From Bradyrhizobium sp. ORS 285 (GTDB lineage: Bacteria > Pseudomonadota > Alphaproteobacteria > Rhizobiales > Xanthobacteraceae), in assembly GCF_900176205.1 (NCBI RefSeq), contig NZ_LT859959.1, forward strand, positions 1 to 64,000: a DNA stretch of 64,000 bases, read 5' to 3'. Shown piece by piece: positions 18,589 through 28,902 of this stretch (position 1 is the first letter of the stretch; each line of letters starts with the position of its first letter). The position numbers and the translations under genes are program-made. The notes beneath the pieces are model-generated. The model was given only the letters and a program-made list of their open reading frames with translations, did not search any database and was not told the DNA's origin.

Positions 18589-18771
18589 ATGGCCGTCCCC
18601 AGAAGAAAAACTTCGCCGTCGCGCCGCGGCATGCGCCGCTCGGCTGACGCGATCAAGAAGCCGACCTATGTCGAGGACAAGGACTCCGGTGAGCTGCGTC
18701 GTCCGCACCACCTGGACCTGAAGACCGGCATGTACAAGGGCCGCCAGGTCCTGAAGAAGAAAGACGCCTGA
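18589..18771 (+). CDS. rpmF: 50S ribosomal protein L32
   Basis: 60 residues from the ATG at 18589, preceded by AGAGGA. It matches the alphaproteobacterial L32: [20 protein letters not shown] at the N-terminus and [17 protein letters not shown] at the C-terminus. This branch lacks the zinc-binding cysteines of other L32 proteins; the central segment reads [15 protein letters not shown]. It is a component of the large ribosomal subunit near the peptidyl-transferase exit region. A terminator-like hairpin follows at 18830-18860. Confidence 0.97.
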   Translation: MAVPRRKTSPSRRGMRRSADAIKKPTYVEDKDSGELRRPHHLDLKTGMYKGRQVLKKKDA

Positions 18772-18829
18772 TTGCCCGTTCGGGTCGCTTTTCAAGCTGC
18801 CCGAATTCGGCCATCGATGGGGTTGAAAG

Positions 18830-18860
18830 CGGTCCCGCGCGAGGTGATTCGCCGGGACCG
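18830..18860 (+). terminator. Terminator-like hairpin after rpmF
   Basis: CGGTCCCG (18830-18837) and CGGGACCG (18853-18860) form a perfect 8-bp stem with a 15-base loop, followed by TTTCCGCTT. The T-run is short, so strength is uncertain. Confidence 0.5.
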
Positions 18861-18955
18861 TTTCCGCTTGTGTGCCGCGTGATCCCGTCTCGCCGTCATA
18901 GTCTTCCAATCGATTTCGTGCCGGGCCTTGTGCCCGCACCATAAGGCTCCAACCG

Positions 18956-19687
18956 ATGTCCATGGTCGGTTTCCCGCTGCTGCTGATCCCCCTGGCGATC
19001 TACAACATGATCGTCTTCCTGATGCCGGGGGTCGAGTTCGGCGAGGTGGTGCTGCGCCTGCAGCTTCCGTCCGGCGAGCTCTGGACAATCTCGCTGGGCG
19101 ACATGCTGCTGGCGCTCGGCGTGCTGCTGCTGCTGCTCGAGGTCATCAAGGCGTCCAAGCCGAACGGCAAATATCTGACCGACCACCTGCTGTCGCTGCT
19201 GGTGTTCGGCGGTGCCGCGGCCGAGTTCGCGATGTGGAAGAAGTTCGGCAACTCCACCTTCCTGCTGCTGACCCTGCTGGCGATGGTCGATTTCTTCAGC
19301 GGCATCGCGCTGCGCACCAAGCGCGCCGCCCGGGCGGTGGTTGCTGCACCTGTTCCGGTGACGCCGGCGGTGGCCGAGGAGCCTGTCGGGCATGCCGTGC
19401 CCGAGCCGGCCGAAGAGCCGATCAAGCCTGAAGAGCCGGTGACTTCAGAGGTTCATCACGTCGAAGCGCCTGCCGCTCCGCCGCCCGTGTTGGAGCCTGC
19501 CACCGACGCGGTGCCGGCGGCTGCGTCGGTCGCCGAGTCCGTGCTGCTCGATCGCTCGGTGCCCCGGCCGGCCCCCGTGCAGACGACCGGCTGGGTCGCG
19601 GAGGTCAAGGAGGCCGAGGCCGTTGCTCCGAGCGCGCCTGAGCCGCATACGGCCGAGACGCCTAAACCCGAGACTCCCAAATCCTGA
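18956..19687 (+). CDS. Hypothetical four-helix membrane protein with Pro/Ala/Glu-rich tail
   Basis: 243 residues; family not recognised. Four hydrophobic segments are visible (about residues 5-25, 46-64, 75-93 and 99-116), then a long tail (about 120-243) rich in Pro, Ala, Glu and Val with PAEEPIKPEEPV- and ETPKPETPKS-type runs. The tail is probably disordered and cytoplasmic or periplasmic. The start could be the ATG at 18956 or the one at 18962. It follows rpmF on the same strand after a terminator-like hairpin. A low-complexity tail of this kind suggests a scaffold or spacer role, but nothing more can be said. Confidence 0.75.
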   Translation: MSMVGFPLLLIPLAIYNMIVFLMPGVEFGEVVLRLQLPSGELWTISLGDMLLALGVLLLLLEVIKASKPNGKYLTDHLLSLLVFGGAAAEFAMWKKFGNSTFLLLTLLAMVDFFSGIALRTKRAARAVVAAPVPVTPAVAEEPVGHAVPEPAEEPIKPEEPVTSEVHHVEAPAAPPPVLEPATDAVPAAASVAESVLLDRSVPRPAPVQTTGWVAEVKEAEAVAPSAPEPHTAETPKPETPKS

Positions 19688-19705
19688 GGCGCAGGCTCGC
19701 GCGTT

Positions 19706-19984
19706 TCAGATGACTTCCCGAGTCCGATCGCCCGCACGCATCACCGGCCGAAGGCGTGCCGCGTAGGCGCTGTGGACATCAGCCGCCGCCGCGCGCCTGA
19801 GGGTGCGGGTCTGCGGCAAGTGCTCGGCCGTCGCGATCAGCTGGGTGACGAAGCCGGCGTCGGGACGCGCGGCGCGGATCACCGCCGCGCGCCGATCGGT
19901 GCTCCGCGTGGCCGGCAGCACCGCCAGGGAGCGGGACGCCTCGTCCGCTCCGCGTGAGCCCTCGTCCTGATCAATCGTTAACAT
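19706..19984 (-). CDS. Small conserved hypothetical protein
   Basis: 92 residues; the ATG at 19984 is preceded by GTGGGACG at a suitable spacing. The central block AARPDAGFVTQLIATAEHLP followed by QTRTLRRA recalls a short family seen widely in bradyrhizobia, with the pattern RPDAxFxxxLIATA...PQTRxxRR. No known domain, signal peptide or membrane segment is present. It converges on the four-helix membrane protein gene with an 18-base gap. Function unknown; recognition of the family is from memory. Confidence 0.6.
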   Translation of the reverse strand: MLTIDQDEGSRGADEASRSLAVLPATRSTDRRAAVIRAARPDAGFVTQLIATAEHLPQTRTLRRAAAADVHSAYAARLRPVMRAGDRTREVI

Positions 19985-20204
19985 CGTCCCACCACACCCG
20001 GCGCGCTTGTCACATTATGGGACGCCGGAGCCTTTCACCACCCGATCTCGCAAGGGCAATGCCGCGCCCGCCGAGCCGGGTCCGTCCGAGGTGAAAGATG
20101 GTTGATGCGGCCGGGACATGCTGATGTCGCGGCGACATGCTCTCCGTTAACCAGAGATGCGTAGTCTGATTTGCGAATTGCGCCGCCGCCGCTCGCAACG
20201 GTAG

Positions 20205-21959
20205 GTGGCGGCTGTCCTGCTATCGACGCCGGCGCGCGCCGGCTTGTTCCAAAACGAGGCGATCTTGACATCCGATTTGCCACAGACCTCGATGATCCTG
20301 GCCTCGCTCGGCCAAGCCGCCTTCGTCTGGGATCTGGCGAGCGACGTGATCGTCTGGAGCGATCATGTCGGCGCTGTCTTCGCCGACGTGCCGCTGCCGC
20401 AGCTCTGCAACGGCGCCGAATTCGGCAAGCTGATCGAGCCGGACCGCAACATCCGCTCCGAGGTGATGCGCCAGGCCGCGCCGCTCTACGGCGCCAGCGG
20501 CACGCCCTACCGCATCGAATACGGCGTGCGCACCCATGCCGGGGCGGCGCTGATCTGGGTCGAGGAAACCGGCTGCTGGTTCGCCGGCTCGGACGGGCGG
20601 CCATCGCGCGCCCAGGGCATCGTGCGCATCAACAACGAGCGACACGCCCGCGAGGAGCAGCTGCTCAAACTGTCGCGTCACGACCCGCTCACCGGTGAGC
20701 TGAACCGCACGCATCTGCTGGCGACCTTGGCCGAGGTGATCGAGGAGTCGCAGCGCTTCCGCTTCTCCTGCGCCTTCATGCTGGTCGGCATCGACCATCT
20801 CGCGCGCATCAACGACGCGTTCGGCTTCGACGTTGCCGATGGCGTGGTGCTCGAGGTGGCGCAGCGGATCCGCGCGCGGCTCCGAGGTGGTGATGCGCTT
20901 GGACGCTTCTCGGGCAACAAGTTCGGGCTGATCCTCAAGAACTGCACGATGGACGACATGACGATCGCCGCCGAGCGTTTCCTTGCGGCGGTGCGCGACG
21001 ACGTGGTGCCGACCAAGTCAGGTCCGGTCGCGGTTACCGCCACGATCGGCGCCGTCAGCGTGCCGCGCCATGCGCGCTCGGTCGAGGAGGCGGTCAATCG
21101 CGCCCATGAGACGCTCGACTCCGCCAAGCGGCGCCGCATCGGCTCGTTCTCGACCTGGCGGCCGAATGTCGAGCGTGACGCCCAGCGCAAGGTCAATATC
21201 CGCGTCACCGACGAGATCGTCACCGCGCTCAACGAGCGGCGCATCGTCACCGCATTCGAGCCGGTGGTGAATGCCAGTACGCTCGCACCCGCCTTCTATG
21301 AGTGCCTGGTGCGGATGCGGCAGGATGACGGCCGCGCTCTGCTGGCGCCGGATGTCGTGCCGGTCGCCGAGCGTCTCGGCCTGATCCGCCTGGTCGATCA
21401 CCGCATCCTGGAGCTCGTCGTCGCGGAGCTCGCGAGCACGCCGCACGTCACGCTGAGCCTCAACATCTCGCCGGAGACCACCATGGATCCGGACTGGTGG
21501 GCCTCGATCGAATCGATGATGCGCGCCCATCCCGGTGTCGCCGAGCGGCTGATCGTCGAGATCACCGAGACGGTCGAGATCCAGGACATCGACGATCTCC
21601 GCGGCTTCGTGACTCGGCTAAAGGATCTCGGCAGCCGGATTGCGATCGACGATTTCGGCGCGGGACACACCTCGTTCCGCAACCTGCGCAAGCTCGGCGT
21701 CGACATCGTCAAGATCGACGGCGCCTTCGTGCAGAATCTCGCGCGTTCGGCCGACGACCGCGCCTTCGTGCAGACCCTGGTCGAGCTGGCGCGACGGCTG
21801 CAGATCAAGACGGTGGCGGAATGGGTGCAGGACGAGGCGTCGGTTGCGTTATTGCGCGACTGGGGCTGCGACTACATCCAGGGTCGGGTGATCGGCCTTG
21901 CCTCGACCGACAGGCCGTGGATCGAGCACGGCAGGGCGGAGTTGCCGGCGGCGAGCTGA
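20205..21959 (+). CDS. PAS-like/GGDEF/EAL dual-domain c-di-GMP protein with degenerate GGDEF
   Basis: 584 residues from a GTG at 20205. A TTG at 20265 (after GAGG) and the ATG at 20292 are plausible alternative starts, since homology-like sequence begins near SMILASLGQAAFVWD. A PAS-like sensor (about residues 30-150) is followed by a GGDEF domain whose active site reads SGNKF, so diguanylate cyclase activity is probably lost. The EAL domain (about 345-575) keeps the essential positions: ECLVR for ExLxR, SLNIS, IVEIT, IAIDDFGAG, IVKID, AEWVQ and QGR. It is therefore most likely a c-di-GMP phosphodiesterase or sensor. Cytosolic: no membrane segment or signal peptide. Confidence 0.88.
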   Translation: MAAVLLSTPARAGLFQNEAILTSDLPQTSMILASLGQAAFVWDLASDVIVWSDHVGAVFADVPLPQLCNGAEFGKLIEPDRNIRSEVMRQAAPLYGASGTPYRIEYGVRTHAGAALIWVEETGCWFAGSDGRPSRAQGIVRINNERHAREEQLLKLSRHDPLTGELNRTHLLATLAEVIEESQRFRFSCAFMLVGIDHLARINDAFGFDVADGVVLEVAQRIRARLRGGDALGRFSGNKFGLILKNCTMDDMTIAAERFLAAVRDDVVPTKSGPVAVTATIGAVSVPRHARSVEEAVNRAHETLDSAKRRRIGSFSTWRPNVERDAQRKVNIRVTDEIVTALNERRIVTAFEPVVNASTLAPAFYECLVRMRQDDGRALLAPDVVPVAERLGLIRLVDHRILELVVAELASTPHVTLSLNISPETTMDPDWWASIESMMRAHPGVAERLIVEITETVEIQDIDDLRGFVTRLKDLGSRIAIDDFGAGHTSFRNLRKLGVDIVKIDGAFVQNLARSADDRAFVQTLVELARRLQIKTVAEWVQDEASVALLRDWGCDYIQGRVIGLASTDRPWIEHGRAELPAAS

Positions 21960-21998
21960 TCAGCCGCCGGCCTCCAATCACAGATCAAGCGGCAAGCG

Positions 21999-22595
21999 TC
22001 AGCCTTGCTGCTCGTCCTTCTTCGGCTCCGACATGCGGTCGAGCCGGTCCTGCATTTCCTTCATCTGGCGGCGCAGTTCGTCGATGTTGTCGTCGGCGGC
22101 GGCAGCAGGCTCGGCGGCCTTCTCCTCGGCGCGGACCGCACCAGGCGCGAACGGCTTGAACATCGAGAAGGTCTGCTGGAACAGCTCCATGTTGCGGCGC
22201 ACTTGCTCCTCGAGCGGCGCGAACGGCGTGCCGCTGAAGGTGTCGGCGATCTGCTTGCGAAACTTCTCCTGCTCCTTGGTCAGCGTATCGATCGACTGCT
22301 CAAGGTACTTCGGCACCACCATCTGCATGCTGTCGCCGTAGAAGCGGATCAGCTGACGCAGGAACGTCGTCGGCAGCAGGTTCTGACCGGCCTTGTTCTC
22401 CTGCTCGAAGATGATCTGCGCGAGCACTGAACGGGTGATGTCGTCACCAGTCTTGGCGTCATAGACCAGGAAGTCTTCGCCGTTCTTAACCATGGAAGCC
22501 AAGTCTTCCAGGGTTACGTATGTACTCGTCCCGGTATTGTAGAGCCGCCGGTTCGCGTATTTCTTGATCGTGGTGGGTTGGTCAGATTTCGCCAT
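21999..22595 (-). CDS. phaR: Polyhydroxyalkanoate synthesis repressor PhaR
   Basis: 198 residues from the ATG at 22595 (an ATG 12 bases earlier is possible). The N-terminal DNA-binding PHB/PHA accumulation domain is unmistakable: TIKKYANRRLYNTGTSTYVT, LEDLASMVKNGEDFLVYDAK, then TRSVLAQIIFEQE. The C-terminal half is helical and charged, ending in QMKEMQDRLDRMSEPKK. PhaR binds PHB granules and, when granules are scarce, represses phasin and PHA genes. It is divergent from phaA-phaB, which completes a PHA locus lacking the synthase phaC in this window. Confidence 0.95.
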   Translation of the reverse strand: MAKSDQPTTIKKYANRRLYNTGTSTYVTLEDLASMVKNGEDFLVYDAKTGDDITRSVLAQIIFEQENKAGQNLLPTTFLRQLIRFYGDSMQMVVPKYLEQSIDTLTKEQEKFRKQIADTFSGTPFAPLEEQVRRNMELFQQTFSMFKPFAPGAVRAEEKAAEPAAAADDNIDELRRQMKEMQDRLDRMSEPKKDEQQG

Positions 22596-24208
<1,613 letters not shown>

Positions 24209-24270
24209 AAACGCGGCACTGATTGCGAACCGTTCGGTCTCGCAATCTCCTGCAGCTCAACTAAAGATCA

Positions 24271-24303
24271 ACGCCCGGCGATCTCGCCGGGCGTTTTGTT
24301 CTT
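24271..24303 (+). terminator. Rho-independent terminator after phaA
   Basis: ACGCCCGGCG (24271-24280) and CGCCGGGCGT (24285-24294) form a perfect 10-bp stem with a 4-base loop, followed by TTTTGTTCTT. Textbook form, 62 bases after the phaA stop; it implies that phaB has its own promoter. Confidence 0.92.
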
Positions 24304-24480
24304 GATGTCCGTCAAACACGCCGCATAATCGACCACTAAAAAAACGGAGTTGAACGAGCATGGATGTCGTGGCGGCAAGCTGATTGCCGCAAGGGCGGAC
24401 ATGATCCAAAAACAACGGGTAGGTGCGTCGGCATCCAGAGGTTGTCGTCGTACGAACAGTCATCGAGGGAAGGATTCGAC

Positions 24481-25206
24481 ATGGCACGTGTGGCGTTGGT
24501 GACGGGGGGAACGCGCGGTATCGGTGCGGCGATCAGCAAGGCGCTGAAGGCGGCGGGATACAAGGTCGCGGCAAATTACGGCGGCAACGATGCCGCGGCG
24601 GAGAAGTTCAAGAGCGAGACCGAAATCCCCGTCTACAAATGGGACGTGAGCTCGTTCGAGGCGTGCTCCGAAGGAATCAAGAAGGTCGAGGCCGAGCTCG
24701 GGCCGATCGACGTGCTGATCAACAACGCCGGCATTACGCGCGATACGGCCTTCCACAAGATGTCGCTGGAGCAGTGGAGCGCCGTCATCAATACCAATCT
24801 CGGCTCGCTGTTCAACATGACCCGCCCGATCATCGAGGGCATGCGCGCGCGCAAGTTCGGCCGCATCATCAACATCTCGTCGATCAACGGCCAGAAGGGG
24901 CAGTTCGGCCAGGTCAACTACTCCGCGGCGAAAGCGGGCGACATCGGCTTCACCAAGGCGCTGGCGTTGGAGACCGCAAAGGCCGGCATCACCGTCAACG
25001 TGATCTGCCCCGGCTACATCAACACCGAGATGGTGCAGGCCGTGCCGAAGGATGTTTTGGAGAAGTCGATCCTGCCGCTGATCCCGGTCGGCCGCCTCGG
25101 CGAGCCCGAGGAGATCGCGCGCACCGTGGTGTTCCTCGCGGCCGACGAAGCCGGCGCCATCACCGGCTCGACCCTGTCCGTCAACGGCGGCCAGTACATG
25201 GCGTAA
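24481..25206 (+). CDS. phaB: Acetoacetyl-CoA reductase (NADPH)
   Basis: 241 residues from the ATG at 24481, preceded by GAGGGAAGGA. It reduces acetoacetyl-CoA to (R)-3-hydroxybutyryl-CoA, the monomer for polyhydroxybutyrate. Short-chain dehydrogenase marks are intact: TGGTRGIG nucleotide loop near the N-terminus, NNAGITRD, the catalytic Ser in INISSINGQKGQFGQ, and Tyr147-xxx-Lys151 in YSAAK. The C-terminal GSTLSVNGGQYM is typical of PhaB. It follows phaA, but a terminator separates them, so control can differ. Confidence 0.96.
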   Translation: MARVALVTGGTRGIGAAISKALKAAGYKVAANYGGNDAAAEKFKSETEIPVYKWDVSSFEACSEGIKKVEAELGPIDVLINNAGITRDTAFHKMSLEQWSAVINTNLGSLFNMTRPIIEGMRARKFGRIINISSINGQKGQFGQVNYSAAKAGDIGFTKALALETAKAGITVNVICPGYINTEMVQAVPKDVLEKSILPLIPVGRLGEPEEIARTVVFLAADEAGAITGSTLSVNGGQYMA

Positions 25207-25224
25207 GGCTGGCGTGATGTCAGC

Positions 25225-25291
25225 GGTGGCGTTGCCACCGGGCGTGATCTCCGGCTAAGACCCCGAATGCCCGCGCTCGCCGCGGGCATTC
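25225..25291 (+). terminator. Two stacked hairpins after phaB
   Basis: GGTGGC (25225-25230) and GCCACC (25234-25239) form a tight 6-bp hairpin. Then GAATGCCCGCG (25265-25275) and CGCGGGCATTC (25281-25291) form a perfect 11-bp stem with a 5-base loop, followed by ACGTCTTT. The second is the likelier transcription stop although its T-run is weak. Confidence 0.6.
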
Positions 25292-25368
25292 ACGTCTTTG
25301 CGGTTGCCCGGCGCGGGCACAGGCGTGGATGGCTGGTCGGAACCGGCCGTGATGGAGCCTGCCACCCG

Positions 25369-26241
25369 ATGTCCCAGCGCACCGCGACCTTGATCGGCCT
25401 GACCGCGATCCTGATGTGGTCGCTGCTGGCTTTGCTGACGGTGGCCACCGGCGCCATCCCCGCATTTCAGCTCGCCGCGATGACCTTTGCCGTCGGCGGC
25501 ATCGTCGGCATGCTCACCGTCTTGCAGCGGGGCCATGTGCTGCAGGTGCTGCAGCAGCCTGCGATGGCGTGGGCCGTCGGCGTCGGCGGCCTGTTCGGCT
25601 ATCACGCGCTGTATTTTCTGGCGCTGCGCTTTGCGCCACCCGCGGAAGCAGGCCTGCTGAACTATCTCTGGCCGCTGTTGATCGTGCTGTTCTCGGCGTT
25701 CCTGCCCGGCGAGCGGCTCGCTACTCATCACGTGATCGGCGCCGCGCTCGGGCTCGTCGGCACGGCGCTGTTGTTGATGGGCAATGGCGCGAGCTTCGCA
25801 GCGAGCCAGCTTCCAGGGCTCTTCGCTGCGTTCGTCGCTGCCTTCGTGTGGGCGATCTACTCGGTGCTGTCGCGTCGTTTGAAGGCAGTGCCCACCGATG
25901 CCGTTGCGGGCTTCTGTCTCGCCACCGCCGTACTTGCCGCGCTGGTCCACCTAGCCGTCGAGCGGACAGTCTGGCCTGACAGCGCGATGCAGTGGGTGGC
26001 CGTGGCCGGGCTCGGCATCGGCCCGGTCGGAGCCGCCTTCTACGCCTGGGACATCGGGATGAAGCGCGGCGACATTCGCGTGCTCGGGGCGGCATCCTAT
26101 GCGACGCCATTGTTGTCGACGGCGTTCCTGATCGTCGCCGGCTACGCCCGGCCGAGCGCTTCCATCGCTGTTGCGGCTTTGCTGATCGCGGGCGGTGGCC
26201 TCGTCGCGGCGAAGGACATGTTCCTCCTGCGCCGGCGCTGA
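25369..26241 (+). CDS. DMT-superfamily transporter, YddG-like
   Basis: 290 residues from the ATG at 25369; the frame extends upstream through a hairpin region that is not coding. About ten membrane segments in two EamA-like halves. The N-terminus (TATLIGLTAILMWSLLALLT) and the run PPAEAGLLNYLWPLLIVLFS resemble the YddG branch, which exports aromatic amino acids. The final segment ends in two Arg-Arg pairs (LLRRR), a usual cytosolic end. It follows phaB on the same strand but across strong hairpins, so it is probably independent. Substrate inferred only from branch resemblance. Confidence 0.85.
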   Translation: MSQRTATLIGLTAILMWSLLALLTVATGAIPAFQLAAMTFAVGGIVGMLTVLQRGHVLQVLQQPAMAWAVGVGGLFGYHALYFLALRFAPPAEAGLLNYLWPLLIVLFSAFLPGERLATHHVIGAALGLVGTALLLMGNGASFAASQLPGLFAAFVAAFVWAIYSVLSRRLKAVPTDAVAGFCLATAVLAALVHLAVERTVWPDSAMQWVAVAGLGIGPVGAAFYAWDIGMKRGDIRVLGAASYATPLLSTAFLIVAGYARPSASIAVAALLIAGGGLVAAKDMFLLRRR

Positions 26242-26397
26242 CGGCGCGCTTGCGCGCAGGGCCCGCTCGAAATGGCATGGCGAACGCAGGTTATCCTTGA
26301 TGTGCACTTAACCCGGGAACCGGTGGCGCCGATTGCTGGTAGCTTGCAACCGCCGGCCTGAGCCTAGCGCGGTCTGCACCTAACTCAGCCTTTACCG

Positions 26398-28452
26398 GTG
26401 CTGAGCGAGACTTTGCCCGCAATGGTGCTGACAACGGGGCGGCGGATGCCGGACGTGAAACGTTACATGGCCCGCGCGGGGGAGTTGTTCCGCGTGCCCG
26501 CCGACAATCCCGAGCTGACGCGCGCGCAATTCCAGGCCTTCTCCAAGCAGGTGCCGCTGCTCTATTTCATCCTGATCACCAACAGCCTCGCGCTCGCCTA
26601 CACCTTCCTGCCGGTGGCGCCGACATGGCTGACGGTGTCGGTCCCGGCGCTGCTGTCGACCATCACCGGCGTTCGCATGCTGTGGTGGCTGAGGCAGGGC
26701 GAAGTGCCCAGCAGCGACGCCGAGGTGCTGCGTAATCTGCGGTTCACCAACCGGATCGCCGGACCGATCGGTGCGCTGTTCGTGGTCTGGTCGTTCGCTC
26801 TGTTTCCCTATGGCGATCCGTTCGCCAAGGGACAGGTCGCGTTCTACATGGCCGTCACGGTCATCGGCATCATCTTCTGCCTGATGCATCTGCGGTCGGC
26901 GGCGCTGATCGTGACGCTGGTGGTGATCGTCCCTTACGTGATCTTCTTCATGGCGACCGGCGTTCACGCATTGCGGGCGATTGCCGTCAATCAGCTGCTC
27001 GTCTCGGGCGCGATGGTGACGGTGCTGTTCATCTATTACCGCGACTTCGCCGCGCTGGTCGCGAGCCGCAAGTCATTGTTGGCCGAGCAGGCCGCAACCC
27101 AGGCGCTCTCGGACGAGAACTTCCGGCTCGCCAATCTGGACTCGCTGACCGACCTGCCCAACCGGCGCCGCTTCTTCTCCGAGCTGACCTCCGCCTTCGC
27201 CGAGGCTGAGCGCGACGGCACGCGGCTTGCCGTCGGCATCATCGATCTCGATGGCTTCAAGCCGATCAACGACACCTATGGGCATACGGTCGGCGACCGC
27301 GTTCTGATGGAAGCCGCGCGCCGCATTCGCGATGTCTGCGAAACCCGCGGATCCCAGGTCCATCTGGCGCGCCTCGGCGGCGACGAGTTCGGCCTCATCG
27401 TCGTCGGCAATCCGACCGATGCGGATCTGCTGACGCTCGGGCGCGAGATCACCGATCTCATCAAGCTGCCCTATCAGTTCGACACCACGCATACCGGTCT
27501 GTCCTGCTCGACCGGCTTTGCGATGTATCCACGCTCGGCGATGGCGGCGGATGCACTCTATGAATGTGCTGATTATGCGCTGTACCACGCCAAGCGCCGC
27601 GCGCGCGGCCAGGCGATCATCTTCTCGACCGAGCTCGAGGCCGAGATCCGCAGCCGCAGCGTGATCGAGCATCTGCTGCGCACGGCGGATTTTGAGACTG
27701 AAATGGAGCTCGTCTACCAGCCGATCATGGATGCCACCAACGCACACACCACCGGATTCGAGGTGCTGGCGCGCTGGCACAGCCCCAAGCTGGGCGTCGT
27801 GACGCCCTCCAGCTTCATCCCGGCCGCCGAGCGGATCGGCGTGATCCGCAGCCTCACCCGCGTTCTCCTGGTGAAGGCCTTGGCGGCGGCGCGGATGTGG
27901 CCGGACGACATCCAGGTGTCGTTCAACCTCTCGGCGCATGACATCTGCTCGCCGGAGGGCATCCTGCCGCTGATCTCGATCATTCAGGCCAGCGGAGTCC
28001 CGCCGCGCCGCATCGAGTTCGAGATCACCGAGACCGCCGTGACCTTCGATTTCGCCCGCGCCGAGGAGTCGATCGCGGCGTTGAAGGCGATCGGCTGCGG
28101 TATTTCACTGGATGATTTCGGCACCGGCTATTCGTCGCTCAGCCACGTCCACCGGCTGCCGCTCGACAAGCTCAAGGTCGATCGCAGCTTCGTGCGCGAT
28201 GTCAACGCCAATCCGGTCAGCCACAAGATCATCAAGTCGCTGACCGGCCTGTGCGCCGACATGGAGATTTCCTGTGTCGTCGAAGGCGTCGAGACGCAGG
28301 AGCAGCTCGACAGCCTGCGCTGCCTCGGCGCCGACTACATCCAGGGCTATTACTTCGCCGAGCCGATGCCGGCGGACGCAGTCTTCGGCTTTCTCGCCCG
28401 CGAGCGTCAGCGTTTCGCCGAACCCGCCGGCGTCAAGGTGGCCGGCGCTTGA
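26398..28452 (+). CDS. Membrane GGDEF-EAL c-di-GMP turnover protein
   Basis: 684 residues from a GTG at 26398; ATGs at 26422 and 26446 are possible later starts. The N-terminal part (about residues 50-220) has about six membrane segments. A GGDEF domain follows with an intact active site in LARLGGDEFGLIV, then an EAL domain with FEVLARW, SFNLSAHD, EITETAV, SLDDFGTGYSS, KVDRSFV and VVEGVET all conserved. Both synthesis and breakdown of c-di-GMP look possible; which dominates cannot be told. The membrane part may sense a signal or just anchor the protein. Confidence 0.92.
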   Translation: MLSETLPAMVLTTGRRMPDVKRYMARAGELFRVPADNPELTRAQFQAFSKQVPLLYFILITNSLALAYTFLPVAPTWLTVSVPALLSTITGVRMLWWLRQGEVPSSDAEVLRNLRFTNRIAGPIGALFVVWSFALFPYGDPFAKGQVAFYMAVTVIGIIFCLMHLRSAALIVTLVVIVPYVIFFMATGVHALRAIAVNQLLVSGAMVTVLFIYYRDFAALVASRKSLLAEQAATQALSDENFRLANLDSLTDLPNRRRFFSELTSAFAEAERDGTRLAVGIIDLDGFKPINDTYGHTVGDRVLMEAARRIRDVCETRGSQVHLARLGGDEFGLIVVGNPTDADLLTLGREITDLIKLPYQFDTTHTGLSCSTGFAMYPRSAMAADALYECADYALYHAKRRARGQAIIFSTELEAEIRSRSVIEHLLRTADFETEMELVYQPIMDATNAHTTGFEVLARWHSPKLGVVTPSSFIPAAERIGVIRSLTRVLLVKALAAARMWPDDIQVSFNLSAHDICSPEGILPLISIIQASGVPPRRIEFEITETAVTFDFARAEESIAALKAIGCGISLDDFGTGYSSLSHVHRLPLDKLKVDRSFVRDVNANPVSHKIIKSLTGLCADMEISCVVEGVETQEQLDSLRCLGADYIQGYYFAEPMPADAVFGFLARERQRFAEPAGVKVAGA

Positions 28453-28453
28453 G

Positions 28454-28888
28454 CTAAACCGGCGGCTCCCAGCCGGGAGGCGCGAGCTCGAATCCGGCAA
28501 AGTCGAATCCCGGCGCGACCGTGCAGCCGACGAGAGTCCAGTCGCCGGTGCTCTCGGCCGCTTGCCAAGCGTGCGTGGGGACCACTGCCTGCGGCTGCTG
28601 GCCGGCCATGAGGTCGATGCCGAGCGTCGTCGTCTGCGGCGCCTCGCCGCTGCCAGCGATGCGCAGCAACAACGGCGCTCCCGCATAGTAGTGCCAGGTC
28701 TCGACTGCATCGACCCGGTGCCAATGCGAGCGCTCGCCGCGCGCGAGCAGGAAATAGATCAAGGTCGATGCCGCACGCCCGGACGCGTCCACCGCGCGAT
28801 CCCGAAACGTCTCGCGAAAATGTCCGCCCTCCGGGTGCGGCTGGAGACCGAGGCGCGCGATGATGTCGGCGGCGGAGAGCGCGGTCAT
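28454..28888 (-). CDS. DUF985 cupin-fold protein
   Basis: 144 residues from the ATG at 28888. DUF985 marks are clear: ARLGLQPHPEGGHFRETFRD at the start, IYFLLARGERSHWHRVDAVE, WHYYAGAPLLL, then TLVGCTVAPGFDFAGFELA near the C-terminus. Members adopt a cupin beta-barrel and are thought to bind sugars or nucleotide-sugar-like ligands, but no reaction is established. It starts 14 bases after the gloB stop on the same strand, so the two are probably one transcript. The gene almost abuts the convergent GGDEF-EAL gene. Confidence 0.9.
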   Translation of the reverse strand: MTALSAADIIARLGLQPHPEGGHFRETFRDRAVDASGRAASTLIYFLLARGERSHWHRVDAVETWHYYAGAPLLLRIAGSGEAPQTTTLGIDLMAGQQPQAVVPTHAWQAAESTGDWTLVGCTVAPGFDFAGFELAPPGWEPPV

Positions 28889-28902
28889 GGGCGTGATGCG
28901 TC

